Assembly (NCBI GenBank): GCA_910587955.1
Contig: CAJUNN010000009.1
Location: 1-64,000 of the forward strand
Direction: 5' to 3'
Length of the DNA: 64,000 bases
Origin: an uncultured Lachnospiraceae bacterium
Lineage (GTDB): Bacteria > Bacillota > Clostridia > Lachnospirales > Lachnospiraceae
Shown here in pieces: positions 16,806 through 26,115 of this stretch. A program made the position numbers and the translations under genes. The first letter of the stretch is position 1, and every line of letters begins with the position of its first letter. Below the pieces are notes generated by a model that was not told where the DNA came from, searched no databases, and was given only the letters and a program-made list of their open reading frames with translations.

Positions 16806-18310
16806 GAATTTCCCGCTTCTTTACGTATCGTATATTCATCAAAGACGGTCCAGCTGTCCACCTCGTAGGCCGTAATGTGCATCTCCGTATCCGACACGTC
16901 GATTTTTACGGCCGTGGGAACCTCATTCTCCCCCACAACCACTAAGGGATCCGCAAGGGCAGGCAGCCCGTACATACAGCCGCTGGCCGTTCCGGCCGTC
17001 ACAAACATGACGCCCTCGGGATTCACAGCCGTGCTGCCGGAGGCATAGTCATAGTCCGAATAGACATCCCCGCTCCTGGCCACAAAAGCCGAGCGGGAGT
17101 ACACGTGATCGTGGCCTGCCAGAATCAGGTCAAAATCAAAGATTTCTCCCATTCTGATCATAGAATTGGTAATTCCCTCATTGATCTTCTCCCGGTTATG
17201 CTCCACACCGCTGTATGCCGGATAGTGCTGGATCAGGACCCGCCACGTTACTTCCGGGTTGGCGGCAATAAACCGATCCACCTCTTCCTCGTGTTCGTTG
17301 ATAAACTGCTGGGTACTGCTGTTCAGCACCACAAACAAGGTATTTTTGCGCACAAACCAATAGTCCCCGTCCTTGTCAAACTTGCTCATTCCGTAATGCT
17401 CGGAACGGTTGGGGACATTGAAATGCTCATAAAAATACGGTCCCGTGGGAACTCCCTTCTCTTCTGCCCCTTCTTCCGTGGCAATGTCATGATTGCCCGG
17501 CACCGGAGCCAGGGGAATCCCATATAGTCCCAGATGGTTCAAAAATCCGTCGTACTGTTCCGCATTTCCAAATTCCGCCACCTGATCGCCCCCGTGAATC
17601 ATAAACAGAGCTTCCGGCACATACGTTGTCAGCCTTGTGACTACTTTGTCCCAGGTATCCACCGTAACCTCCATGGCCTCCTTCTCCGACTGCCCTATCT
17701 GTGCGTCGGAGACAAACAGAAAGGTAAAATTGTTTCCCTCCGTCTGGGGAATTTGATACTCATATTCCGGCGACCACCCGCCGCTGTCATTGCCTACCCG
17801 GTAGGTATAAGTTACCCCGGGCTCCAAATCCGCAACCTCCGCTTTGTTTACATAATACTCCCGCATTGTGGCAGAGGGCTCGCATGCCGCGTCAACAGTC
17901 CGGGATTCCTGTGTCGCTGTGTTATTCCAGACTACCTTCCCTGCCTGTCCGTCCGGCGACATCCAGTTAAACCGGACTTCCGCTGCCGTTGTTCCTACCT
18001 GCATGGTCAGGCATTTGATAGGCGTTGTGTCCAAAAGAGGCTTGCTGGTATAATCAGCCGCAAACGCTTCCCTTTCTCTGGCTGCCCTCTCTTCTTCACT
18101 CTCATCTGCCGGAGGTTCCTTTGGTTCCTCCGGCTGCGGCGGCTTCTCTGCTTCCGGCTGTCTAACGGGTTCCGGAACTTCCGCCTCCGCAGTCACAGGC
18201 TCTTCTTGTTTCTGTCCCCTGGCTTTCAGGGTCCAGGCTGCGGCCGCTACCAGTATCAGCAGCACGGCCGAAGTAAAAATCGCGCGCCCACTGGCTCTTC
18301 TCTTTCCCAT
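16802..18310 (-). CDS. Secreted purple-acid-phosphatase-like metallophosphoesterase
   Basis: The 502-residue product has an N-terminal membrane anchor (about 12-28), a Pro/Glu-rich spacer (35-75), a fibronectin-III-like domain as found before purple acid phosphatases (about 95-190) and a calcineurin-like phosphoesterase domain. Metal-site motifs are SDAQIG, GGDQVAE, GNHD, QHYPAYS and GHDHVYSRS. The first motif has Gln where His is common, as in part of this family. It should act outside the membrane on phosphate esters; the substrate is unknown. It has its own promoter and no operon partner. Confidence 0.88.
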   Translation of the reverse strand: MGKRRASGRAIFTSAVLLILVAAAAWTLKARGQKQEEPVTAEAEVPEPVRQPEAEKPPQPEEPKEPPADESEEERAAREREAFAADYTSKPLLDTTPIKCLTMQVGTTAAEVRFNWMSPDGQAGKVVWNNTATQESRTVDAACEPSATMREYYVNKAEVADLEPGVTYTYRVGNDSGGWSPEYEYQIPQTEGNNFTFLFVSDAQIGQSEKEAMEVTVDTWDKVVTRLTTYVPEALFMIHGGDQVAEFGNAEQYDGFLNHLGLYGIPLAPVPGNHDIATEEGAEEKGVPTGPYFYEHFNVPNRSEHYGMSKFDKDGDYWFVRKNTLFVVLNSSTQQFINEHEEEVDRFIAANPEVTWRVLIQHYPAYSGVEHNREKINEGITNSMIRMGEIFDFDLILAGHDHVYSRSAFVARSGDVYSDYDYASGSTAVNPEGVMFVTAGTASGCMYGLPALADPLVVVGENEVPTAVKIDVSDTEMHITAYEVDSWTVFDEYTIRKEAGNS

Positions 18311-18378
18311 AATATTTCTCCTCTTTTCCGGACCTTCCTCAAGATGCCTTTCATCCCGGCTCGTCCTCTTAAGGTTCT

Positions 18379-18407
18379 ATTCTACTAATATATTCCGGAA
18401 AAAGCAA
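18379..18407 (-). promoter_or_regulatory. Promoter of the metallophosphoesterase gene
   Basis: TTGCTT (18402-18407) and TAGAAT (18379-18384) are 17 bases apart on the minus strand, about 69 bp before the start codon. Confidence 0.5.
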
Positions 18408-18475
18408 GGAAATCACAGATTCTTAAGAAAACCGCAATAAATTTTCGGAAACCTTAAGAAATGTCTGCCCGCGGC

Positions 18476-19078
18476 TTATTTCAGCTGATTTAAAAGACCA
18501 TTCTTCAGAAAGTCCCTCATCCATTCAGGATCCACGCCCTGGATATAGTCCCCTCCCTCCAGAAACATAACAAAGGTTGCCAGGCTGGAAAGCGCCGTCA
18601 GGCAGGCGGCAGCCACCGGAATTTCCTCCCGGATCTCGCCGCTTGCCTTCCCCTCCTGGCACAATTCTCCCAGAACCGTAATGGGGCGGCAGGAGAAATC
18701 CCTGTGTTTTTTAAATTCTTCCAGTATGGATGCACTGATCTCGGTTCTCTGGGTAGTCAGGCGCAGAACCCGCATAAAAGACTTCTGTTCCCGGAACCGC
18801 CGCTCGATCCAGTCAAAGGCATACTCCATCTTTTCCCCAAAACTTTTCAGCAATTTCAGCTTTTCCCGCTCTGTGCTCACCTCCCGCTCCATATCATAGA
18901 GCAGGGCACTTACAATAATTTCCTCCCGGCTTTTGAAATAATCATACGCCGTTCCTTTTCCGATTCCGGCCTTGCGGGTAATGTCCGAAACCTTAATGGT
19001 ATTGATATCTGCGCCCTCGTCCAGAAACTCCAGTACCGCCCGGTACAGAGCCAGTACTTTCGGTCTCAGCTCTTCCAT
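18476..19078 (-). CDS. TetR-family transcriptional regulator
   Basis: The 200-residue product has an N-terminal helix-turn-helix of TetR type (ITRKAGIGKGTAYDYFKSREEIIVS region, about 35-60) and a helical ligand domain. Its ATG directly abuts the stop of the RND transporter gene, so it is co-transcribed after it. The arrangement suggests it represses its own operon by binding the 16-bp palindrome just downstream of the operon promoter. The inducing ligand cannot be inferred. Confidence 0.9.
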   Translation of the reverse strand: MEELRPKVLALYRAVLEFLDEGADINTIKVSDITRKAGIGKGTAYDYFKSREEIIVSALLYDMEREVSTEREKLKLLKSFGEKMEYAFDWIERRFREQKSFMRVLRLTTQRTEISASILEEFKKHRDFSCRPITVLGELCQEGKASGEIREEIPVAAACLTALSSLATFVMFLEGGDYIQGVDPEWMRDFLKNGLLNQLK

Positions 19079-22000
19079 TTACTCCACCTCCCCCTTTCCC
19101 CTTCTGCGGATCAGGAGGGAATAAATACAGGGAATCACAAACAAAGTGAGAAGCGTACCGTACAGCAGGCCGCCTATAGTAACAATAGCCATGGGCTGAA
19201 CCATATCTGCTCCCATTCCCACGCCTGCACCCATAGTGGACAGACCCAGGATCGTTGTCAGCGCCGTCATAAGGATCGGACGCATACGTGTCTTGCCCGC
19301 CTCCACCAGGGCTTCCTTTTTCTCCATGCCCCGGTCGCAGAGCTGGTTCGTATAATCAATCAGCACAATTCCGTTATTTACAATGATACCGGCGAGCATA
19401 ACAAAGCCGATCATGGCGATAACGCTGAACTCGCTTCCCGTTGCAAACAGTCCCAGCAATCCTCCTGTAAAAGCCAGGGGAACCGTAAACATAATGATAA
19501 AAGGTGACAGCAGGGACTGGAACTGGGCCACCATGATAAGATACATAAACAGAAGCGCCAGCAGAAGCATCTTCACCAGCTCTATCATGGACTCGTTGAT
19601 AGTCTCATTTTCCCCCTGCATCTCCACACTGTACCCCTCAGGGACGGAGTACTTGTTCAGCTTCCTTTGGATTTCCCCGGATACCAGGCCTACGTTGTGG
19701 TCCTCGTCAATGGAGGCTGTCACCGTCAGATACCTGGATTGGGCATCCCTCTGTATGGAGTTCAACCCCTCCGCCCGGGAAAATTCTGCAATGTCCCTCA
19801 AGGGAATATGCTCCTTGGTATTATCCTTCTTAGTCACAGTCAAGACCAAATCCTGCACCGTCTCCCGGGTCAGCTGCTCATCTTCCCCGTTCACCACCAG
19901 CACGTCATAGTCTTCCGCTGCCGTGGACAGCGTGGTGGCACTGTCCGGATCCGACAGCTTTTCCATAATCTGGGAAAATACCCCCGCCGTAGTGAGCCCC
20001 TGCTGGGCCGCCTTTTCTTTATTTACAGCAATACGCAGCTCTCCGGTAGTCTCTTCAATACCGTCTGACACATCTACGGTTCCTTCCGTCTCTTCTACAA
20101 TCTCTGCAACTTCTTTTGCAATCTCCTGAAGCCGGTCCAGATCCCGGCCTTTGATCATGACGGAAACGCCGCTTCCCCCCAAGGCACTCATATCCATGCT
20201 GGAGGTGGACACTTCAATCTCCGCCTCCATGTCCGCCGTCATTTCCAGAATCTCATCTTTCAGCTCTTCATTTGTCAGCTTCTTATCTTCCCGCAGCAGC
20301 ACATAGACGGAAATCTCATTGGTGGCAGTATTTCCTCCCAGCATTCCCATAGCGCCGCTGGAAGCCGCCATGGCTCCCACCTCTGTCACATCCTCCAGGG
20401 TCATCAGGCGGCGCTCCAGCTCATCGGCCTGGGCGGCCGTGTCTGCCAAAGCCGTTCCCTCCGGCATGGTCAACGTCATATCCATCTGGGTGCTGTCCAT
20501 CTCCGGCATAAAGGCCGTGCCCTGGGCAAATTCCAGCACCGCGCTTAACATCAGCAGCGCCACAGAGAGAATCAAAACCACTGCCCGGTGGTTCAAGGAT
20601 ACCCGGATGAGCTTTTCATAAACCGTCATCATTTTTTCAAAGAAACGGGAAGACTTCTTCTCTTTGGTATTTTTCAGAAGAGCCGATCCCATAGCCGGAA
20701 CCAGGGTCAAAGCCACCGCAAGACTGGCTCCCAGGGAATATGCGATAGTGAGGCCCATATCTACAAAGAGCTGCCGGGTAATTCCTTCCGTAAATACGAT
20801 GGGCAAAAACACGCACACAGTAGTCAGGGTGGAAGCCGCAATAGCTCCCGCCACCTCCCCGGCGCCCTGGATAGCCGCCTGGACCGCACTCTTCCCCTCA
20901 CTGCGCAGACGGTAAATATTCTCGATAACTACAATAGAGTTATCCACCAGCATACCGATTCCTAAGGCCAGGCCCGACAGGGAAATAATATTCAGCGTCA
21001 CTCCGCTGAAATACATGCAGACCACCGCGGCCACCACACTGATGGGGATGGAGCAGGCGATCACAAGGGTAGGTCTTACGTCCTTCAAAAAAAGTATCAA
21101 TATTAAAATCGCCAGAACGGCACCCGAGATCATATTGCTAAATACAGAGCCTGTCACCAGATCAATGTACACTCCCTGGTCCATCAAAGGCCGACGAAGC
21201 AAATCCGAGTCCTCTTCCTGAAGCTCCGTCATCTTCTTGTTAATCCGGTCCGATACATCCCCGGTGGAGTAACCCGTCTGTTTCTGAAGGGTCAGCATAA
21301 TGCCCGGCTGTCCGTTGATACTGGCGTAGACCTCGTCGGAATTGTCCGTCATAAACACATCCGCCACGTCACACAAGCGGATGGTATCCACCCCGTCCAT
21401 CTCCATATCGATCAGAACCATGTTCCGGAGGCTCTCCAATTCCTCTACCTTATCTCCTACCCGGACCAGATAATCGATACCTTCCTCCGTCACATACCCC
21501 GCAGGCATAGAAAAGTTTTGGGCGGCCAGGAGATTTTCCACCATCTCCACCGTCAGAATATCCGTCATATCTGCGTTGTCAAAAGCTTCCTGTTTGGCCT
21601 CCGCCAGATCCTCCTCCCCTTCCTGGAGAGATTTTAAGCCGTCGTTTAACTGCTCCTGGGCATCACGGATCTGCTCCCAGGCGTCGCTTAACTGCTCCTC
21701 GGCAGACTCCAGCTGTTCTTTGGCGGATTTTAGCTGGGATTTGGTGATGCCTAAGGTGGCCGAAGCGCTGCCCATCTCAATGGCGGCAAGCATTTCGCCT
21801 TTATTCGCCTCGATAATTCCTTGATCCAATTTGGCGTTGCCGGCTTCCAGCTGGGCTTTAACGGCAAGAAGCTGGGCAGTCTCCGGCTTCGCTGCTTCTG
21901 TCTCCATTGCTTGCTTCTGAGCGGTGATTCCCGCCTCCACTGTGCTAATTGCCAGTGCCAGTTTCTCTACCGAATCAATCATAGTAATATCAATGGCAGG

Positions 22001-23068
22001 CGGATTTCCCAGCAATGGCCCCAACGATACCAAACCCGCTTTTATTACTTCTGCCTGCTCTGTGGTATCTGTAACAGCTTCCGCCTTCTTCTTCACATCC
22101 TCCAGGCTCTTTTTCAACGTCTGAAGCCCCTGAACCGCCTGTTGGGCCTTTCCATAGTCCGTATCAGCCAGGGAAGTCTCTACCACCGCCAGCTGCTTAG
22201 TAATCTCCGCCTTCTTATCGTTCAGCTGGGCCTGTACCGCTGCCAACTGGGCGGCCGTCTCCCCTTTCTTGGAATCCAGGGTATCCAATCCGTCCCGCAC
22301 CTCATCCAGGCCCTCATTCAGATCATGCTTATTCTCCTGGAGATCTGCCTCGTTTTTCTGAAGCTCCGCAATGCTGTCGTTCAGCTCCCGCTGGCCGTCC
22401 GCCAATTCCTTTCTTCCGTCCGCCAGCTCTTTCTCCGCATCCTCAAACTCGCCCTCTATGTAGCCGAATACCTGCTGGTTAATGGCATCAATTTTTTCTT
22501 GGCGGATGACTACCTGCACGTTCTCCTCGATAAGGCCTGAGGCCGTAACGGAAGCCACGCCTTCCAGGCTCTCCAGCTCCGGGATAATGGTATTCTCCGC
22601 CAGCTTCGTAACCTCCGCCGGAGATAGTCCTTCCTTTCCTACGGCAGCCACCATCACCGGCATCATATCCGGGTTCAGTTTCATAATAATGGGACTGCCG
22701 ATGGAATCGTCATCCCACATAGCCTTTAACTGATCTAGATTCTCCCGCATCTCAATGGTCACGGAATCCATATTAGCCGTCTGTGCAAATTCCAGAATCA
22801 CCAGAGAATAATTCTCGGAAGAAACGGAGCTTACATTCTCAATGTTGCTCACTGTAGCCATGGACTGTTCCACCGGCCGGGTTACTACCGTTTCCACTGT
22901 CTCCGGGCTGGCCCCCACATAGGTTGTCATTACAATGGCGTAGGGCAGATTCATGCTGGGAAGCAAATCCGTAGTCATTTTCGTAAAGGACACAATGCCC
23001 AGCACCACCACCAGCACCACAGCCACCAGAACGGTATAGGGCTTCTTCACGCTGTACCTGGATATCAT
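19079..23068 (-). CDS. RND-superfamily exporter with a long coiled-coil insert
   Basis: The 1329-residue product is a full RND permease of the HAE/AcrB type: first helix near residues 11-28, two large outside loops, and motifs such as GIGMLVDNSIVVIENIYR. The usual length is about 1030. The extra 300 residues (about 205-500) form a heptad-rich, Glu/Lys/Leu-rich helical insert in the first outside loop. No adaptor or outer-membrane channel gene is adjacent, as expected for a single-membrane cell; the insert may replace an adaptor. The following gene is its TetR regulator, so it probably exports a toxic amphiphile or lipid. The substrate is unknown. Confidence 0.93.
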   Translation of the reverse strand: MISRYSVKKPYTVLVAVVLVVVLGIVSFTKMTTDLLPSMNLPYAIVMTTYVGASPETVETVVTRPVEQSMATVSNIENVSSVSSENYSLVILEFAQTANMDSVTIEMRENLDQLKAMWDDDSIGSPIIMKLNPDMMPVMVAAVGKEGLSPAEVTKLAENTIIPELESLEGVASVTASGLIEENVQVVIRQEKIDAINQQVFGYIEGEFEDAEKELADGRKELADGQRELNDSIAELQKNEADLQENKHDLNEGLDEVRDGLDTLDSKKGETAAQLAAVQAQLNDKKAEITKQLAVVETSLADTDYGKAQQAVQGLQTLKKSLEDVKKKAEAVTDTTEQAEVIKAGLVSLGPLLGNPPAIDITMIDSVEKLALAISTVEAGITAQKQAMETEAAKPETAQLLAVKAQLEAGNAKLDQGIIEANKGEMLAAIEMGSASATLGITKSQLKSAKEQLESAEEQLSDAWEQIRDAQEQLNDGLKSLQEGEEDLAEAKQEAFDNADMTDILTVEMVENLLAAQNFSMPAGYVTEEGIDYLVRVGDKVEELESLRNMVLIDMEMDGVDTIRLCDVADVFMTDNSDEVYASINGQPGIMLTLQKQTGYSTGDVSDRINKKMTELQEEDSDLLRRPLMDQGVYIDLVTGSVFSNMISGAVLAILILILFLKDVRPTLVIACSIPISVVAAVVCMYFSGVTLNIISLSGLALGIGMLVDNSIVVIENIYRLRSEGKSAVQAAIQGAGEVAGAIAASTLTTVCVFLPIVFTEGITRQLFVDMGLTIAYSLGASLAVALTLVPAMGSALLKNTKEKKSSRFFEKMMTVYEKLIRVSLNHRAVVLILSVALLMLSAVLEFAQGTAFMPEMDSTQMDMTLTMPEGTALADTAAQADELERRLMTLEDVTEVGAMAASSGAMGMLGGNTATNEISVYVLLREDKKLTNEELKDEILEMTADMEAEIEVSTSSMDMSALGGSGVSVMIKGRDLDRLQEIAKEVAEIVEETEGTVDVSDGIEETTGELRIAVNKEKAAQQGLTTAGVFSQIMEKLSDPDSATTLSTAAEDYDVLVVNGEDEQLTRETVQDLVLTVTKKDNTKEHIPLRDIAEFSRAEGLNSIQRDAQSRYLTVTASIDEDHNVGLVSGEIQRKLNKYSVPEGYSVEMQGENETINESMIELVKMLLLALLFMYLIMVAQFQSLLSPFIIMFTVPLAFTGGLLGLFATGSEFSVIAMIGFVMLAGIIVNNGIVLIDYTNQLCDRGMEKKEALVEAGKTRMRPILMTALTTILGLSTMGAGVGMGADMVQPMAIVTIGGLLYGTLLTLFVIPCIYSLLIRRRGKGEVE

Positions 23069-23098
23069 TTTTTCATGTCTCCTGTCTCCTCAAGTTTT

Positions 23099-23114
23099 CC
23101 GACCCATGGGTCGG
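23099..23114. promoter_or_regulatory. Putative TetR operator, 16-bp palindrome
   Basis: The perfect palindrome ccgacccatgggtcgg begins 9 bases after the -10 hexamer of the RND operon, where a bound repressor would block transcription start. The co-transcribed TetR protein is the obvious candidate. Confidence 0.72.
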
Positions 23115-23123
23115 TTCTGTAAT

Positions 23124-23152
23124 ATTATAGGCGTAACCTTTGTTTATGTCAA
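23124..23152 (-). promoter_or_regulatory. Consensus sigma-A promoter of the RND-tetR operon
   Basis: Minus-strand TTGACA (23147-23152) and TATAAT (23124-23129) have an exact 17-base spacer, a perfect match to the consensus. Such strength fits a promoter normally held down by a repressor. Confidence 0.9.
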
Positions 23153-23191
23153 CTTGAAAAGGGTTAAAAAAGTATAAAATCTTATGCCGCC

Positions 23192-23228
23192 TGTGCATTT
23201 TTCCTGCTCAGCTTTTAGCAAATGCACA
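23192..23228. repeat. Inverted repeat between metK and the RND promoter
   Basis: Nine-base arms (tgtgcattt / aaatgcaca) enclose 19 bases that contain a further four-base pair (TGCT/AGCA). It lies just beyond the metK terminator. No T tract follows on the minus strand, so it is not an obvious terminator; the role is unknown. Confidence 0.45.
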
Positions 23229-23230
23229 AT

Positions 23231-23268
23231 AAAAAACGGGGATGCCAAGGATTTGGCACCCACCGTTT
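23231..23268 (-). terminator. Rho-independent terminator of metK
   Basis: A long stem (AAACGG...CCGTTT outside, TGCCAA/TTGGCA inside) begins 10 bp after the metK stop and is followed on the minus strand by six T residues. Confidence 0.88.
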
Positions 23269-23278
23269 CTTTCCATAA

Positions 23279-24466
23279 TTATAAATACCGCTTCAGCTCT
23301 TCCGCTTTATCCGTCTTCTCCCAGGGAAGATCGAGATCCAAGCGTCCGAAATGTCCGTAAGCCGCCGTCTGCTTGTAAATGGGACGGCGCAGGTCAAGCA
23401 TCTTGATAATGCCGGCCGGACGCAGATCAAAGTTCTCCCGGATAATCTCTACCAGCTTGACATCCGGCAGTTTCCCGGTACCGAAGGTGTCCACTCGCAC
23501 GGATGTGGGATGCGCAACACCAATAGCATAGGAAAGTTGAATCTCGCACTTGTCCGCCAGCCCGGCTGCCACAATGTTTTTCGCCACATAGCGGGCTGCA
23601 TAAGCCGCAGAACGGTCTACCTTGGTACAATCCTTGCCTGAGAAGGCTCCGCCGCCGTGCCGCGCCATGCCACCGTATGTATCTACAATGATCTTCCGCC
23701 CGGTAAGGCCGCTGTCTCCGTGAGGCCCGCCGATTACAAAACGTCCCGTAGGATTGATAAAGAATTTTGTATTTTCATCCACCAGCTCCGCAGGCAGAAT
23801 CTCGTCAAACACATATTTCTTAATATCTTTATGAATCTGTTCCTGGGTCACATCCTCGCTGTGCTGGGTGGAAAGCACCACCGCATCCAGGCGCACCGGC
23901 TTTCCGGCTTCGTCGTACTCCACCGTCACCTGTGTCTTGCCGTCGGGCCGCAGATAGGCCAACGTGCCGTCCTTGCGGACTTTGGTGAGCCTGAGAGCCA
24001 GTTTATGAGCCAGGGAAATCGGATACGGCATCATCTCCGGCGTCTCATTGCTGGCATAGCCGAACATCATACCCTGATCTCCGGCTCCGATTGCCTCAAT
24101 CTCGTCGTCGCTCATGGTATTCTCTTTGGCTTCCAGCGCTTTGTTTACACCCATGGCAATGTCCGTGGACTGCTCGTCGATGGCTGTAAGTACCGCACAG
24201 TTGTCTGCATCGAACCCGAATTTTCCTCTGGTATAGCCCACTTCACGGATGGTATTGCGGACAATTTTCTGAATATCCACGTACCCTTTGGTGGTGATCT
24301 CTCCCATCACCATAACCAGCCCCGTAGTGGTAGCCGTCTCGCAGGCCACCCGGCTCATGGGATCCTGCTCCAGCAAAGCATCCAGAATCGCATCAGAAAT
24401 CTGATCGCAGAGCTTATCCGGATGTCCTTCCGTTACAGATTCTGAGGTAAACAGTAATTTTTCCAT
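23279..24466 (-). CDS. metK: S-adenosylmethionine synthetase
   Basis: MetK makes SAM from methionine and ATP. The 395-residue product has the family signatures GAGDQGMMFGYA and GGGAFSGKD, and begins MEKLLFTSESVTEGHPDKLCDQ-like at the normal N terminus. Length is typical. It is transcribed alone, between the SAM-I leader and a strong terminator, so SAM should limit its own synthesis by early termination. The ATG at 24466 is preceded by GGAGAGG. Confidence 0.98.
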   Translation of the reverse strand: MEKLLFTSESVTEGHPDKLCDQISDAILDALLEQDPMSRVACETATTTGLVMVMGEITTKGYVDIQKIVRNTIREVGYTRGKFGFDADNCAVLTAIDEQSTDIAMGVNKALEAKENTMSDDEIEAIGAGDQGMMFGYASNETPEMMPYPISLAHKLALRLTKVRKDGTLAYLRPDGKTQVTVEYDEAGKPVRLDAVVLSTQHSEDVTQEQIHKDIKKYVFDEILPAELVDENTKFFINPTGRFVIGGPHGDSGLTGRKIIVDTYGGMARHGGGAFSGKDCTKVDRSAAYAARYVAKNIVAAGLADKCEIQLSYAIGVAHPTSVRVDTFGTGKLPDVKLVEIIRENFDLRPAGIIKMLDLRRPIYKQTAAYGHFGRLDLDLPWEKTDKAEELKRYL

Positions 24467-24504
24467 GGTTTTCTTCCTCTCCTTCTTTTGATTCCTTCCT
24501 TGCG

Positions 24505-24534
24505 GAAATAAAAAAGGCCCGCCGAAGCGGACCC
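24505..24534 (-). terminator. Terminator of the SAM-I riboswitch
   Basis: On the minus strand GGGTCCGC-TTCG-GCGGGCC is followed by six T residues, about 25 bases downstream of the aptamer and 39 bases before metK. It is the expression platform: formed when SAM is bound. Confidence 0.9.
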
Positions 24535-24558
24535 GTTATATTCTGATAACCAAATCCC

Positions 24559-24654
24559 CTTATTGTTCGATTAAACTCGCTCAGGTTGGCACCTTCCGTT
24601 GCCGGGGTTGCCGTGACTTCATAGATCCTTTGTATCTCCATCACTCTGAATAAG
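24559..24654 (-). promoter_or_regulatory. SAM-I (S-box) riboswitch aptamer
   Basis: The minus strand shows the S-box elements in order: closing stem CTTATT/AATAAG, GAGTGATGGAG kink-turn region, CTATGAAGTCACGGCAACC and GGAAGGTGCCAACCTGAGCGA. With the terminator downstream and metK next, SAM binding should stop transcription. Confidence 0.96.
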
Positions 24655-24694
24655 AGAAAATTCTACAATATTTAATTTGCCTATCATCAGGAAT

Positions 24695-24723
24695 AGAATA
24701 CTCCTCTTTCCCGAAGTTGTCAA
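24695..24723 (-). promoter_or_regulatory. Promoter of the SAM-I-metK transcript
   Basis: TTGACA (24718-24723) and TATTCT (24695-24700) are 17 bases apart on the minus strand. The -35 hexamer contains the TGA stop codon of murA, so the leader starts only about 30 bases after murA ends. Confidence 0.8.
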
Positions 24724-26012
24724 CCCACTTTTAAGCGGAATTTCTGGATCTCTTTGTCATCCTCCACTTTCTCGATCATAGCTCCCAGGCTGCGCAGCTT
24801 CTCCTCAAAGCACTCGTAACCCCGCTCAATAAAATGGACATCCTCTACAATGGTAATACCCTCCGCTGCAAGCCCGGCAATCACCAGCGCTGCGCCCGCC
24901 CGCAGATCCGGGCTGGAAATCCGCGCTCCGGTGTATTTCTCCGCTCCGTCTATGATAGCCGTATTGCCCTCTACCTTGATGTTCGCACCCATACGGGCCA
25001 GCTCATCCACATACTTAAAGCGGTTTTCAAAAATACTCTCCGTCACTATGCTGGTTCCTTTTGCCAGTCCCAACGCCACCGTAATCTGCGGCTGCATATC
25101 CGTGGGAAAACCCGGATAGGGAAGCGTCTTTACATTGGTACTCTTTAAGCCCTTAGAGCAGACCACCCGCACTGCGTCGTCCAGCTCCTCAATCTCACAG
25201 CCAATCTCCAGAAGCTTGGAAGTGGTGGCTTCCAGATGCTTGGGGATAACATTTTTCACCGTTACGTCGCCCTTGGTAGCCGCAGCAGCGAACATAAACG
25301 TGCCTGCCTCAATCTGATCGGGAATGATGGAGTACTCCGTGCTGTGAAAGCGCTCCACGCCCTTGATGCGGATCACATCCGTACCGGCTCCCTTAATATT
25401 GGCACCCATACTGTTCAAAAAGTTGGCCACGTCTACCACATGGGGCTCTTTGGCTGCATTTTCCAGAACGGTACTGCCCTCAGCCATGGACGCCGCCATC
25501 ATAATGTTGATCGTTGCGCCCACAGACACCACATCCAGATAAATATGACTTCCGTGCAGGCGTTCCGCCTCCGCCACAATAAATCCGTATTCAATCTTTA
25601 CATCCGCGCCCAGAGCCTTAAACCCTTTCAAATGCTGATCGATAGGCCTGCTGCCGATATTGCAGCCTCCCGGAAGCGGAACCTCCGCTCTCTTGTATTT
25701 TCCAAGAAGCGCTCCCAGAAGATAGTAGGAAGCCCGAATCTTCTTGATATACTCATAGTCTACACTGAAATTCCCGATATGGGAACCGTTTATCTTAACC
25801 GTATGGCGATCTACGCGCTCCACCTGCGCTCCGATCTCCTCCATCGCCTCCAGCAGGACATTGATATCCCGCACATCCGGCAGATTGTCTACAACTACAG
25901 TCTCATTCGTCATGATGGACGCAGCGAGAATGGCAAGGGCCGCATTCTTCGCTCCGCCGATTTCCACCTCTCCGACGAGTGGGTTTCCGCCTTTAATCAC
26001 GTATTGATCCAT
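24720..26012 (-). CDS. murA: UDP-N-acetylglucosamine 1-carboxyvinyltransferase
   Basis: MurA transfers enolpyruvate from PEP to UDP-GlcNAc, the first committed step of peptidoglycan synthesis, in the cytosol. The 430-residue product has the substrate-site GGAKNAAL near the N terminus and the catalytic Cys117 in GGCNIGSRPID, the residue attacked by fosfomycin. Firmicutes often have two copies (MurA and MurZ/MurA2), so the exact paralogue is uncertain. It has its own promoter and its stop codon lies within the next promoter. Confidence 0.96.
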   Translation of the reverse strand: MDQYVIKGGNPLVGEVEIGGAKNAALAILAASIMTNETVVVDNLPDVRDINVLLEAMEEIGAQVERVDRHTVKINGSHIGNFSVDYEYIKKIRASYYLLGALLGKYKRAEVPLPGGCNIGSRPIDQHLKGFKALGADVKIEYGFIVAEAERLHGSHIYLDVVSVGATINIMMAASMAEGSTVLENAAKEPHVVDVANFLNSMGANIKGAGTDVIRIKGVERFHSTEYSIIPDQIEAGTFMFAAAATKGDVTVKNVIPKHLEATTSKLLEIGCEIEELDDAVRVVCSKGLKSTNVKTLPYPGFPTDMQPQITVALGLAKGTSIVTESIFENRFKYVDELARMGANIKVEGNTAIIDGAEKYTGARISSPDLRAGAALVIAGLAAEGITIVEDVHFIERGYECFEEKLRSLGAMIEKVEDDKEIQKFRLKVG

Positions 26013-26115
26013 AACTGCCCCAACTCTCCGTTTCTAACTCTAATCTATGAAAAAACTCTCTTGCTGTCTATCTTGTCTGTTTTGGCCTGTTCCTATTCAA
26101 GAAACATCTTAATTT

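Noticed and set aside
18400..18475. CTTAAG repeats between tetR and the phosphatase gene as a terminator
   Set aside because: The repeated CTTAAG sites pair only over six bases and the inner bases do not match; no T tract follows.
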